A stretch of 6,427 nt of DNA, taken from the NCBI GenBank assembly GCA_903934745.1, contig CAIZOZ010000338.1:1-6427 (forward strand), in the 5' to 3' direction. The translations under genes and the position numbers were made by a program. This DNA is from an uncultured cyanobacterium (GTDB taxonomy: Bacteria; Cyanobacteriota; Cyanobacteriia; PCC-6307; Cyanobiaceae). The notes under the pieces are model-generated. The model saw only the letters and a program-made list of their open reading frames with translations, ran no database searches and was not told the origin of the DNA. Each line of letters begins with the position of its first letter. Within the stretch, counting starts at the first letter, position 1. This document shows, one piece after another, positions 1 through 5,218 of this stretch.

Positions 1-465
1 GCCCTCCTGGCGGCCTTCCAGACGACCCTGCCCAAAGATCTCGCGGTACGCCACGCTCTGGGTGAAGTCTTCAAGGGTGATGCCGCCCATGGCGCAGAGC
101 TCCTCCAGCGATCGTCCGTTGAACCTCGTAATCACGATAGCGGCGATCACATCGCCGATCGCCGCCGCGTCGGCTGTCCCGCTCACCTCCGCCTGGATGG
201 CGGCGCTGCTGGCCGGCACCTGCTCCTCCGGCTGCACCAGCAGCGCCAGGGCGCGGAGCAATGGCGGTGCCGTGGGGTCGGCAGCAGCAGGCTGCAGCTC
301 AATCCAGTGCACCCGCTCCCGCAGAAACTCCGCCACCGCCTGCGGCCGGCCGAAGTTGAGATCCCGATGGGGGCAGATCACCACCACCCGCCAGTGGTCG
401 AGGCTGGCTTCCTGCTGCAGCCAGCGGCCAGACCCTGGGCCAGGACGGGCTGGTGCTGCAAGCCG
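1..465 (-). pseudogene. DUF2887 (Rpn/PD-(D/E)XK-like) protein, C-terminal remnant, runs off the left edge
   Basis: The minus frame is open from the stop at 466-468 down to base 1. From about position 425 it reads as the C-terminal half of the cyanobacterial DUF2887 family. It has WLQQEASLDHWRVVVICPHR (a strand like the family's YLRQ..DWRGVVIYPSR), then an RVHWIEL stretch (family RVHRIYLDEL). It ends with ITRFNGRSLEELCAMG, ITLEDFTQSVAYREIFGQG and the charged GRLEGRQEG tail typical of these proteins. The family is usually near 250-300 residues; the N-terminal nuclease-like half with its acidic catalytic residues is absent here. Upstream of 466 no frame restores it. No ATG exists in the conserved part before the family core; the only early start candidates are GTG codons at 379-387, inside the conserved strand. 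I therefore read it as a 5'-truncated pseudogene pointing away from ndhH. Family assignment is from recalled similarity. The far C-terminus lies outside the window. Confidence 0.6.
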
Positions 466-562
466 CTAGATGGGTTGGAAATCCGACTCGGAGTGCGACA
501 CCAACCCTTCCGGCATCGCGACCTTCCTAAGATCCCCGCATCCATGAGCAGCCCACGGCCCC

Positions 563-1747
563 ATGACGCAGCTGGAGACGCGCACGGAGCCGATGGTGAT
601 CAACTTCGGCCCGCACCACCCCTCGATGCACGGGGTGCTGCGGCTGGTGGTCACCCTCGACGGCGAGGACGTGGTGGACTGCGAGCCGGTGATCGGCTAT
701 CTGCATCGCGGCATGGAGAAGATCGCCGAAAACCGCACCAGCGTGATGTACGTGCCGTACGTCAGCCGCATGGACTATGCCGCCGGCATGTTCTACGAGG
801 CGATCGTGGTGAATGCCCCCGAGCGGCTGGCGAACGTGCCGGTGCCGAAGCGGGCCAGCTATATCCGGGTGCTGATGCTGGAACTGAACCGCATCGCCAA
901 TCATTTGCTGTGGCTTGGCCCCTTCCTGGCGGACGTGGGCGCCCAGACCCCCTTCTTCTATATCTTCCGTGAACGGGAGATGATCTACGACCTCTGGGAA
1001 GCTGCCACCGGCCAACGCCTGATCAACAACAACTACTTCCGCATCGGTGGGGTAGCGGTGGATCTGCCCTATGGCTGGCTGGAGAAATGTGCGGATTTCT
1101 GCGATTGGTTCGGCCCCAAGATTGATGAATACGAGAAGCTGATCACTAACAATCCCATCTTCCGCAAGCGGGTTGAAGGACTGGGGATTGTCAGCCGCGA
1201 ACAGGCGATCAACTGGAGCCTGTCGGGGCCGATGCTGCGCGCCTCCGGCGTGCCCTGGGATCTGCGCAAGGTGGATCACTACGAGTGCTACGACGACTTC
1301 GACTGGAATGTGGCCTGGGAGAAGGAGGGCGACTGCTACGCCCGCTATCGGGTGCGCCTGCAGGAAATGCGCGAATCCCTGAAAATCCTGCGCCAGGCGA
1401 TCACGATGATTCCCGGCGGCCCCACCGAAAACCTCGAGGCCCATCGCCTCGCCGAAGGCAAGGGCAGTGAGTGGTTCGGCTTTGACTATCAGTATGTGGC
1501 CAAAAAAGTGGCGCCCACCTTCAAGATTCCCTCGGGGGAGCTCTACACCCGGCTCGAATCCGGCAAAGGCGAAATCGGCGTGCTGATCCAGGGCAACGAT
1601 GATGTCACCCCCTGGCGCTTCAAGATTCGCGCCGCCGATTTCAACAACCTCCAGATCCTGCCCCACATCCTCAAGGGAGCCAAGGTGGCCGACCTCATGC
1701 CGATCCTGGGCTCGATCGATGTGATCCTGGGTTCGGTGGATCGCTGA
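563..1747 (+). CDS. ndhH: NAD(P)H-quinone oxidoreductase subunit H (NDH-1 49-kDa-type subunit)
   Basis: NdhH is a peripheral-arm subunit of cyanobacterial NDH-1, on the cytoplasmic side of the thylakoid membrane. It forms part of the plastoquinone-binding cavity used in cyclic electron flow, respiration and CO2 uptake. The 394 residues match the usual family length and align end to end with recalled cyanobacterial NdhH. Landmarks are the start MTQLETRTEPMV, then NFGPHHPSMHGVLRL (the quinone-site HxxxH region), GYLHRGMEKIAENR, LELNRIANHLLWLGPFLADV, FREREMIYDLWEAATGQR and the C-terminal LGSIDVILGSVDR. The ATG at 563 gives the conserved N-terminus; the upstream ATG at 544 is out of frame. No strong Shine-Dalgarno is visible, which is common in cyanobacteria. 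The 97 bp from 466 to 562 should hold its promoter; a weak -10-like TAAGAT lies at 528-533 with no good -35. A DUF2752 gene follows after 14 nt. No frameshift or missing residue was noticed. Confidence 0.98.
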   Translation: MTQLETRTEPMVINFGPHHPSMHGVLRLVVTLDGEDVVDCEPVIGYLHRGMEKIAENRTSVMYVPYVSRMDYAAGMFYEAIVVNAPERLANVPVPKRASYIRVLMLELNRIANHLLWLGPFLADVGAQTPFFYIFREREMIYDLWEAATGQRLINNNYFRIGGVAVDLPYGWLEKCADFCDWFGPKIDEYEKLITNNPIFRKRVEGLGIVSREQAINWSLSGPMLRASGVPWDLRKVDHYECYDDFDWNVAWEKEGDCYARYRVRLQEMRESLKILRQAITMIPGGPTENLEAHRLAEGKGSEWFGFDYQYVAKKVAPTFKIPSGELYTRLESGKGEIGVLIQGNDDVTPWRFKIRAADFNNLQILPHILKGAKVADLMPILGSIDVILGSVDR

Positions 1748-1761
1748 GGCGCCTGTCGGGC

Positions 1762-2253
1762 TTGCTGATCGCTCCAGGCCCGGAGGAGCCACGCCGCCGC
1801 CGTCGCCAACTGCGGCGGCTGCGTTGGAAGATCTGGCTGCGGCCGTTGGGCGGCATCGGTCACCTGTTGCCCGCCGCCCTCACCGGCACTCTGGCGATCA
1901 AGGGCCTGCATCCGGAGCTGCCCGGCTGGCCCTGCCCACTGCGCCAGCTCACCGGCATCCCCTGCCCCACCTGCTATCTCACCCGCGCCACCAGCCAAGC
2001 GCTGGTGGGCCACCTGGACCAGGCGATCCACTTCCATGCCTTCGGGCCACTGCTGGCGGCGGGTCTGCTGATCTGGAGCCTCACCAGCTGGCGCAGCGGT
2101 CGGCTCCAGCCCTGGCCAACCCAGGCCCGCTGGCCGGCCCCGCTGGCTGTCGGCGCGGCTGCGTCCCTGCTGCTCTACTGGCTGCTGCGGCTCTGGAGCC
2201 AAGGGGCTGGGCTGGCGTCACCGCTGCCTGGCCTGGCGTTTCCGGGCGGCTGA
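1762..2253 (+). CDS. DUF2752 domain membrane protein
   Basis: This is a 163-residue small membrane protein of the DUF2752 family, whose function is unknown. The family signature is clear at residues 58-76, CPLRQLTGIPCPTCYLTRA, which matches the CPxxxxTGxPCPxCxxTRA pattern; the cysteines are C58, C68 and C71. It is followed by ALVGHLDQAIHFHAFGPLL, the usual second half of the domain. Hydrophobic segments near residues 93-109 and 126-145 are likely membrane helices. A strongly basic N-terminus (RRRRRQLRRLRWK, about residues 11-23) would be cytoplasmic by the positive-inside rule. There is no ATG before the domain. TTG at 1762 is the best available start, CTG at 1753 is an alternative, and the frame is open further upstream without ATG or GTG. 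It begins 14 nt after the ndhH stop on the same strand, so co-transcription is likely. A role alongside NDH-1 is not shown. Confidence 0.8.
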   Translation: MLIAPGPEEPRRRRRQLRRLRWKIWLRPLGGIGHLLPAALTGTLAIKGLHPELPGWPCPLRQLTGIPCPTCYLTRATSQALVGHLDQAIHFHAFGPLLAAGLLIWSLTSWRSGRLQPWPTQARWPAPLAVGAAASLLLYWLLRLWSQGAGLASPLPGLAFPGG

Positions 2254-2323
2254 GGGGCGGGGATCGGCGTCGCTGCACCCCTAGAGGAACTCGCCACTGC
2301 TCCGGCGGATACGGGCGGCTCTG

Positions 2324-2413
2324 CTAGCCGTTGACCACGAAATCCGTTTCTGGCAGCTGCTGACACAGGGCCTGGTCCAGCTGGCCGGCAGAGCCGGTGA
2401 GTAGCACCTTCAT
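2324..2413 (-). pseudogene. rfbD (dTDP-4-dehydrorhamnose reductase) 5' remnant, 29 codons
   Basis: The minus strand has ATG at 2413 followed by 29 codons beginning MKVLLTGSAGQLDQALCQQL. This closely resembles the N-terminus of RfbD, the NADPH-dependent reductase that makes dTDP-L-rhamnose (family MKVLLTGxxGQLGQAL). The last glycine of the Rossmann GxxGxxG motif is Asp here. A stop at 2324-2326 ends the frame, and no further RfbD sequence is visible towards the DUF2752 gene, so the remaining roughly 270 residues are gone. The original ribosome site seems preserved: AGGAGG at 2421-2426 lies 7 nt before the ATG. It sits back to back with hicA. I read it as debris from a lost or rearranged rhamnose locus. 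The short length means chance resemblance cannot be excluded, but the retained Shine-Dalgarno argues against it. Confidence 0.5.
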
Positions 2414-2420
2414 GGCGGGG

Positions 2421-2426
2421 CCTCCT
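2421..2426 (-). promoter_or_regulatory. Shine-Dalgarno of the rfbD remnant
   Basis: The minus strand reads AGGAGG ending 7 nt before the ATG at 2413, an almost ideal ribosome binding site. Its strength supports the reading that the 29-codon frame is the true 5' end of a formerly longer gene. It lies in the spacer shared with the divergent hicA. Confidence 0.5.
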
Positions 2427-2509
2427 TCACGGAGTGCCGTGATCGCACGGATGCCTGGCCCGCGCTCACAGGGCAACACTTGAACCTTGGGACCGACAAG
2501 GCTGGTGGT

Positions 2510-2701
2510 GTGAAGATCCGCGAGGTAATCAAGCAACTGGAGCTGGCGGGCTGGGTACTGGTGGCCACCAGGGGCAGCCACAGGCAGTTCAAACATCCCC
2601 AAAAGCCAGGGCGCGTTACGGTTGCTGGAAAGCCAAGCGACGATCTCGCTACCGGCACCCTCAAAAGTATGGCCAAGCAATCCGGAGTTCCCCTGTCATG
2701 A
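2510..2701 (+). CDS. hicA: HicA-family toxin (mRNA interferase), type II TA
   Basis: HicA toxins are small ribosome-independent RNases with a dsRBD-like fold that cleave mRNA when not bound by HicB. From GTG at 2510 the product is 63 residues and begins VKIREVIKQLELAGW, the standard family N-terminus. The core ATRGSHRQFKHPQKPGRVTV follows, with catalytic His24 in the GSH motif, then AGKPSDDLATGTL. The frame extends upstream to a TTG at 2480, but those ten residues have no family counterpart, so GTG is preferred. No strong Shine-Dalgarno is seen; a weak AAGG lies near 2498. The stop overlaps the start of hicB by four bases (ATGA), so the two are translationally coupled. All visible key residues are present, so the toxin looks functional. 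It is the only plus-strand TA pair in the accessory patch. Confidence 0.9.
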   Translation: MKIREVIKQLELAGWVLVATRGSHRQFKHPQKPGRVTVAGKPSDDLATGTLKSMAKQSGVPLS

Positions 2702-2910
2702 GCCAAGCCTTTGCTGTCGTGATTGAGGAAGCCGATCACAACTTCTCGGCCTACGTTCCTGATCTCCCGGGTTGCGTGGCTACAGGCCCTTCGCGAGAGC
2801 AGGTGCTGGTTGAGATTCGTGAAGCCATTGCCTTTCACTTGCAAGGCCTAGCTGCCGATGCCGAACCCCAACCGCCCGTGCGCTCGAGCGTGGCCACGGT
2901 GCAGGTGTAG
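2698..2910 (+). CDS. hicB: HicB-family antitoxin, type II TA
   Basis: HicB binds and neutralises HicA through a partially degraded RNase H-like fold. The 70 residues start MSQAFAVVIEEADHNFSAYV. They contain the family hallmark YVPDLPGCVATG at about residues 19-30, then EQVLVEIREAIAFHLQGL and the VRSSVATVQV tail. No C-terminal helix-turn-helix or ribbon-helix-helix extension is present; this is the short HicB form, so autoregulation by direct DNA binding is uncertain. The ATG is inside the hicA stop (ATGA overlap), and a GGAG at 2684-2687 could serve as ribosome site. The 3' half (2804-2894) is repeated nearly exactly 600 bp downstream. The stop is followed after about 45 bp by the broken end of higA on the other strand. 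Confidence 0.92.
   Translation: MSQAFAVVIEEADHNFSAYVPDLPGCVATGPSREQVLVEIREAIAFHLQGLAADAEPQPPVRSSVATVQV
2804..2894 (+). repeat. Direct repeat copy 1, 3' half of hicB
   Basis: This 91-bp stretch matches 3404-3494 at an offset of exactly 600 bp without gaps. By eye I count 7 mismatches, about 92% identity. Similarity begins abruptly at TGCTGGTTGAGATTCG and ends after GCGTGGC. Copy 1 is inside the intact hicB from codon 36 to near its end. The decayed higB-higA pair lies between the two copies. Confidence 0.85.
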
Positions 2911-2956
2911 CGCGTTCTTCTGCCCTCATGCCAGCGTCAGCTCCATCGGGTTCAGA

Positions 2957-3055
2957 GCCGAGCCTCTTTGCTACCTGGCGAATCGACAGCCCCCAGGGCT
3001 CGAGATACACCCCGACGATAAACTCCCCAGGGTGGGGTGGATTGTGCATCTGCAT
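2957..3055 (-). pseudogene. higA: HigA-family antitoxin, truncated after about 33 codons
   Basis: HigA is an HTH (Xre-type) antitoxin encoded just after its toxin HigB, which it represses and neutralises. The minus strand from ATG at 3055 reads MQMHNPPHPGEFIVGVYLEP and continues WGLSIRQVAKRLG, matching the family N-terminus up to the first part of the helix-turn-helix. After about 2957 similarity stops. The frame then runs on through unrelated sequence and antisense to hicB until a stop at 2780, giving a 92-residue chimera without the second HTH helix or the dimerisation part. The start overlaps the higB stop by one base (TGATG), the normal higBA arrangement. The break lies near the end of the convergent hicB, which suggests a recombination or deletion joint at about 2911-2957. 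It cannot be a normal HigA repressor. Confidence 0.72.
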
Positions 3056-3306
3056 CAGCGGTAGTCCTCGAAATTGAGATCGAACACGTGGCCATCGCGA
3101 AACAGAAACGTGAGCCGCCCGTTGCCGTTCACCCAGATCGACCACCGCCCCTTGTCTGCCCCCTTGAGCAGATGCAGGCGATAGCCCGGCAGATCCAGAT
3201 CTTCGATCCGGGCAGCGGAGTGCAATGCCGCGAGCCGCAGACAGAGCTTGCTGCCAAGGGATAGCTGAATTCCAGCCGTATTGCCCGTTTCGAGAAACAG
3301 GCGCAA
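3055..3306 (-). CDS. higB: HigB-family (RelE/ParE superfamily) toxin, probable start-codon loss
   Basis: HigB toxins are RelE-fold ribosome-dependent mRNA endonucleases. The reading frame carries the family core: LFLETGNTAGIQ near the start, RIEDLDLPGYRLHLLKG in the middle, and GRWSIWVNGNGRLTFLFRDG then FDLNFEDYR at the end. The family N-terminus (usually MIxSFRHKGL) is present as IQGFRHKGL at 3330-3304, but the codon where its initiator should be (3333-3331) is GTA. An ATG one register away (3335-3333) is followed at once by TAA. The only conventional in-frame start left is TTG at 3306, giving 83 residues and losing the first strand. A single GTA-to-GTG change would restore a 92-residue protein. 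Because the partner higA is truncated, loss of toxin expression is plausible. It could still be weakly translated from TTG or ATT. Confidence 0.75.
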   Translation of the reverse strand: MRLFLETGNTAGIQLSLGSKLCLRLAALHSAARIEDLDLPGYRLHLLKGADKGRWSIWVNGNGRLTFLFRDGHVFDLNFEDYR

Positions 3307-3403
3307 CCCCTTGTGTCGGAAGCCCTGAATTACATGCCCAAATCACGACCTGCTGAGCGTAGCGCGATGCGCAACAGGCGACATCCCTGGCTGGGCTGTG
3401 GTC

Positions 3404-3494
3404 TGCTGGTTGAGATTCGCGCAGCCATGGCCTTTCACTTGCAAGGGCTGGCCGCCGATGCCGAACCCCAACCGCCCCTGCGCTCGAGCGTGGC
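3404..3494 (+). pseudogene. hicB 3' fragment (direct repeat copy 2)
   Basis: This is the second copy of the 91-bp hicB segment, in the same frame as the first after a 600-bp shift. It encodes LVEIRAAMAFHLQGLAADAE and PQPPLRSSVAL, equal to the C-terminal half of the upstream HicB. The N-terminal half with the PDLPGC motif and any hicA partner are absent; the sequence before 3404 (3340-3403) shows no HicB similarity. Downstream of 3494 the frame runs out of similarity and stops at 3541-3543. Several differences change amino acids (E to A, I to M, V to L), so the copies have diverged for some time. It is a fragment from a duplication or from a related module and should not act as an antitoxin. 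Confidence 0.75.
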
Positions 3495-3528
3495 ACTGGC
3501 TATGCAGTTCTTCCGAATCTGCTGCGGC

Positions 3529-3882
3529 TCAGCAGGGCTCTGACGATGGCTCTTGGCGCCTCCAGAGGCAGCGACCCACCCGCTGCAGCTGGGCCTCGAG
3601 ATCGGCCGGCAGCTCATGGCGCAGAACCAGATCCACCTGCCAGGGCAGCAGCAGATCATCCACAGCTGCCATCAGGCGTAGACGATCACCATGGTTGAGC
3701 TCAGGGGCTTCCAGACAAAGGTCGATATCGGAACCTGGCTGATGCCGTCCCATCGCCCGCGATCCAAACAGCCATACCGCCTGCAGCTGCGGCTGGGCCG
3801 CGAACAACTGCAACAGCGCTTGCTGGGCATGCACCGGAATCCCTGGAATTCCAGTGCTGGTGGAGGCTTGAACCGGAATCAT
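3529..3882 (-). CDS. MNT-domain nucleotidyltransferase antitoxin (HEPN-MNT TA)
   Basis: This is a 117-residue minimal nucleotidyltransferase of the DNA polymerase beta superfamily. It shows WLFGSRAMGRHQPGSDIDL, the GSX10DXD signature with Gly40, Ser41, Asp52 and Asp54. A third acidic residue, Asp84 in WQVDLVL, is suitable for metal binding. In studied HEPN-MNT systems the MNT protein blocks the HEPN RNase by AMPylating a tyrosine beside its active site; with all three acidic residues intact the same is likely here. The ATG at 3882 overlaps the HEPN stop by four bases (ATGA), and AGGA at 3889-3892 lies 6 nt before it. The C-terminal tail (RRQEPSSEPC) is unlike the family consensus. It ends 35 bp from the hicB fragment. 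Confidence 0.88.
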   Translation of the reverse strand: MIPVQASTSTGIPGIPVHAQQALLQLFAAQPQLQAVWLFGSRAMGRHQPGSDIDLCLEAPELNHGDRLRLMAAVDDLLLPWQVDLVLRHELPADLEAQLQRVGRCLWRRQEPSSEPC

Positions 3883-4292
3883 GATAGTTCCTGCTGCAGG
3901 CGCAGCTCCAGTCTGCTGTGGAGCTGCCGGAAGCAGGGCAAATACCGGTCGGTAATGTGATCCGCAATCGCATCCGCAGTAGCGCGGTTGTAGGTGTGGC
4001 TGGTGAGATTGCGGTCCTGAATCATCAACATCCAGGTTTCCCCTTGCTCAATCAATCCGAGCCGAAACGCTTCTCGCAAGGTGTCGCGGGATCCCAGCAG
4101 CGTGGCATTTCCCTGGCTTCGCAGCAGATCGCGCAGGGTGTTCCAGGCCAGCTCAAAGGAGTATTCAAACGCTTTGATTAGGCCCTGCTGTTCGCGTTCA
4201 TTGAGAGCCGGGGGCTCAATGAACCTTTCCAACTGCGCCAACGCCTTTTGGTAGTTGCTGAAGCGCTGCTGCCAGCGGATGTCTTCCGTCAT
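3879..4292 (-). CDS. HEPN-domain toxin (HI0074/nucleotidyltransferase substrate-binding family)
   Basis: This is a 137-residue all-helical protein of the HI0074-like family that pairs with MNT proteins. It begins MTEDIRWQQRFSNYQKALAQ and has the helical core LIKAFEYSFELAWNTLRDLL. The HEPN RNase motif RX4HXY is at residues 94-101 (RNLTSHTY), with Arg94, His99 and Tyr101; the tyrosine is the known AMPylation site type in this family. All key residues are present. The frame extends one codon to a TTG at 4295, but ATG at 4292 is preferred, with GGGGAG at 4303-4308 upstream. It is the first gene of the pair and overlaps the MNT gene by four bases, so the promoter should lie in 4293-4488, divergent from menI. 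HEPN toxins of this type act on RNA, in some cases tRNA; the target here is unknown. Older annotations call this family substrate-binding. Confidence 0.88.
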   Translation of the reverse strand: MTEDIRWQQRFSNYQKALAQLERFIEPPALNEREQQGLIKAFEYSFELAWNTLRDLLRSQGNATLLGSRDTLREAFRLGLIEQGETWMLMIQDRNLTSHTYNRATADAIADHITDRYLPCFRQLHSRLELRLQQELS

Positions 4293-4302
4293 CAACTCAG
4301 AG

Positions 4303-4308
4303 CTCCCC
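4303..4308 (-). promoter_or_regulatory. Shine-Dalgarno of the HEPN toxin gene
   Basis: The minus strand reads GGGGAG ending 10 nt before the ATG at 4292. It supports that ATG over the TTG one codon upstream. It is the only purine-rich ribosome-site candidate close to the start. Confidence 0.45.
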
Positions 4309-4315
4309 TGGGTCC

Positions 4316-4492
4316 ATGGCCGAAACAGGCTTGGTTCACCAACTGCAGTTTGGCATCGTCATGAGCATGTCTTCCAGCAGCCCCGGGCTGGAACCGTTTA
4401 CCCCCCTTGGCCATTCCAGACGACTGCCCCCTGTGAAGCGGGGCACTCCCAGCAAGGCCAACCCGCCGGAACGGTGCGCAATGACAGCATGA
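4316..4492 (+). other. Possible 58-codon leader ORF overlapping the menI start
   Basis: In the spacer before menI, ATG at 4316 opens a 58-codon frame ending at TGA 4490-4492, overlapping the menI ATG at 4489 in an ATGA arrangement. The product starts MAETGLVHQLQFGIVMSM and is rich in Ser, Pro and Arg later. I recognise no family. The overlap would allow translational coupling, but in GC-rich DNA a frame of this length arises easily by chance and there is no strong ribosome site. I list it only because it fills most of an otherwise gene-free 195-bp spacer. Confidence 0.15.
4372..4393. other. Inverted repeat in the HEPN/menI spacer
   Basis: A perfect 7-bp inverted repeat, TTCCAGC (4372-4378) and GCTGGAA (4387-4393), flanks an 8-nt GC-rich loop. 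It sits in the divergent spacer between the HEPN gene and menI. No T-run follows on either strand, so it is not a typical intrinsic terminator. It could be an operator for an autoregulated TA pair or chance. Confidence 0.3.
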
Positions 4493-4986
4493 GCTCCATG
4501 GCCACCCCCTCCTGGCTGCTGCTCCACCGCACCGTGCGCTTCGGCGACACCGATGCCGCTGGCGTCATGCACTTCCATCAGCTGCTGCGCTGGTGCCATG
4601 AGGCCTATGAGCAGAGCCTGGAAGTCTTCGGTGTGCCGCCCGCCTGCGTGTTTCCGATGGCGGCGGCGGATCGACCCGCTGGCCTCGAAGCGCCGGCGGT
4701 GGCCCTGCCGATCGTGCACTGCAGCGCCGACTTCCGTCGTCCCCTCGTCTGCGGTGACCCGCTGCTGATCCATCTGGAGCCGCTGCGACTCGATCCCGGC
4801 AGCTTCGAGGTGCGCTATCGCTTCCAGCGCGTGCGTACCGGCAAACCGCCCCAGGACGCAGCCCTTGGCCTCACCCGCCATCTGGCGATCGGGGCGGCCA
4901 GCCGCCTGCGCTGCAGCCTGCCCGATCCGGTCCAGCGCTGGTTGGAGGCCGCCGCCGTCAGCTCCGGGGACATTCGTCCTGTGTGA
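4489..4986 (+). CDS. menI: 1,4-dihydroxy-2-naphthoyl-CoA thioesterase (hotdog fold)
   Basis: This enzyme hydrolyses DHNA-CoA to DHNA, the step before prenylation in phylloquinone synthesis, in the cytoplasm. The 165 residues form one hotdog thioesterase of the 4HBT class. RTVRFGDTDAAGVMHFHQLL (residues 14-33) contains the catalytic Asp, expected to be Asp22 in the DAAG turn, followed by RWCHEAYEQSLEVFG, very like recalled cyanobacterial DHNA-CoA hydrolases such as Synechocystis Slr0204. LPIVHCSADFRRPLVCGDPL and the later strands complete the fold. The frame is open upstream to 4255, but nothing there resembles the family, so ATG at 4489 is chosen; ATG at 4498 is three codons later and equally plausible. 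No clear Shine-Dalgarno is present. The phylloquinone gene menE lies convergent about 560 bp downstream, with a hicBA pair wedged between. Another acyl-CoA substrate is possible but less likely given the context. Confidence 0.85.
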   Translation: MSSMATPSWLLLHRTVRFGDTDAAGVMHFHQLLRWCHEAYEQSLEVFGVPPACVFPMAAADRPAGLEAPAVALPIVHCSADFRRPLVCGDPLLIHLEPLRLDPGSFEVRYRFQRVRTGKPPQDAALGLTRHLAIGAASRLRCSLPDPVQRWLEAAAVSSGDIRPV

Positions 4987-5004
4987 ACGGGCTGGCCAGC
5001 TGCG

Positions 5005-5218
5005 TCAGAGAAGCTCCCGGAATTGCTGAGGCGTGAACCCGGCATCCCTGGCGATGGCCCCCATGGTGATCGCGTTGATGGGGTCGTGGCGCGGAATCAC
5101 CAGGCGGCGTTCGCCATTGCTGAGGATCAGATGACCCGATTCCCTCACAACGCGATAGGCCCAGCTTCTGGAACACCCTGACCGCCTCCTTCTGGCTGAT
5201 CCCAGGCACTCGCGGCAT
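5005..5218 (-). pseudogene. hicA: HicA-family toxin with a one-base frameshift
   Basis: The minus strand starts at ATG 5218 with MPRVPGISQKEAVRVFQKLG, the standard N-terminus of the YcfA/HicA subfamily. It then leaves the family frame at the GGCCC run at 5158-5162. Skipping one base there resumes YRVVRESGHLILSNGERRLV, then IPRHDPINAITMGAIARDAG and FTPQQFRELL to a TGA at 5005-5007. The repaired protein would be 70 residues, a normal length, with catalytic His29 in SGH. As sequenced, the ribosome reads an unrelated tail to a stop at 4958 and the catalytic His is lost. The start overlaps the hicB stop by one base (TGATG). The cause is a real indel in a short homopolymer-like run or a sequencing error; programmed frameshifting is unlikely, with no slippery heptamer seen. 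It is a different subfamily from the hicA at 2510. Confidence 0.85.

Noticed and set aside
62..469. 135-codon plus-strand frame at the left edge
   Set aside because: It is Ser/Arg/Ala-rich with no recognisable family and lies opposite the DUF2887 remnant, which has clear family motifs.
527..1792. A 421-codon open frame on the minus strand opposite ndhH
   Set aside because: It is a mirror of ndhH codon structure in GC-rich DNA; the product is His/Ala/Gly-rich with no family resemblance, and ndhH is complete on the other strand.
2254..2323. GC-rich stretch after the DUF2752 gene, considered as a terminator
   Set aside because: I could not draw a stable stem with a T-run on either strand.
2780..3496. 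238-codon minus-strand frame across hicB, higB and the hicB fragment
   Set aside because: Only the HigA-like stretch at 3055-2957 has family resemblance; the rest is antisense to hicB copies or out of frame with higB.
3843..3854. Perfect 12-bp palindrome CTGGAATTCCAG
   Set aside because: It lies inside the MNT coding sequence encoding Gly-Ile-Pro-Gly codons, with no partner site seen; chance is the simplest explanation.
2911..4300. Insertion sequence or integron carrying the TA genes
   Set aside because: No transposase or integrase frame, no terminal inverted repeats and no attC-like repeats were seen; the only repeat is the hicB segment.
4991..5000. 10-bp palindrome GCTGGCCAGC just after menI, considered as a terminator
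   Set aside because: It has no loop and no following T-run; it does not form a convincing intrinsic terminator.
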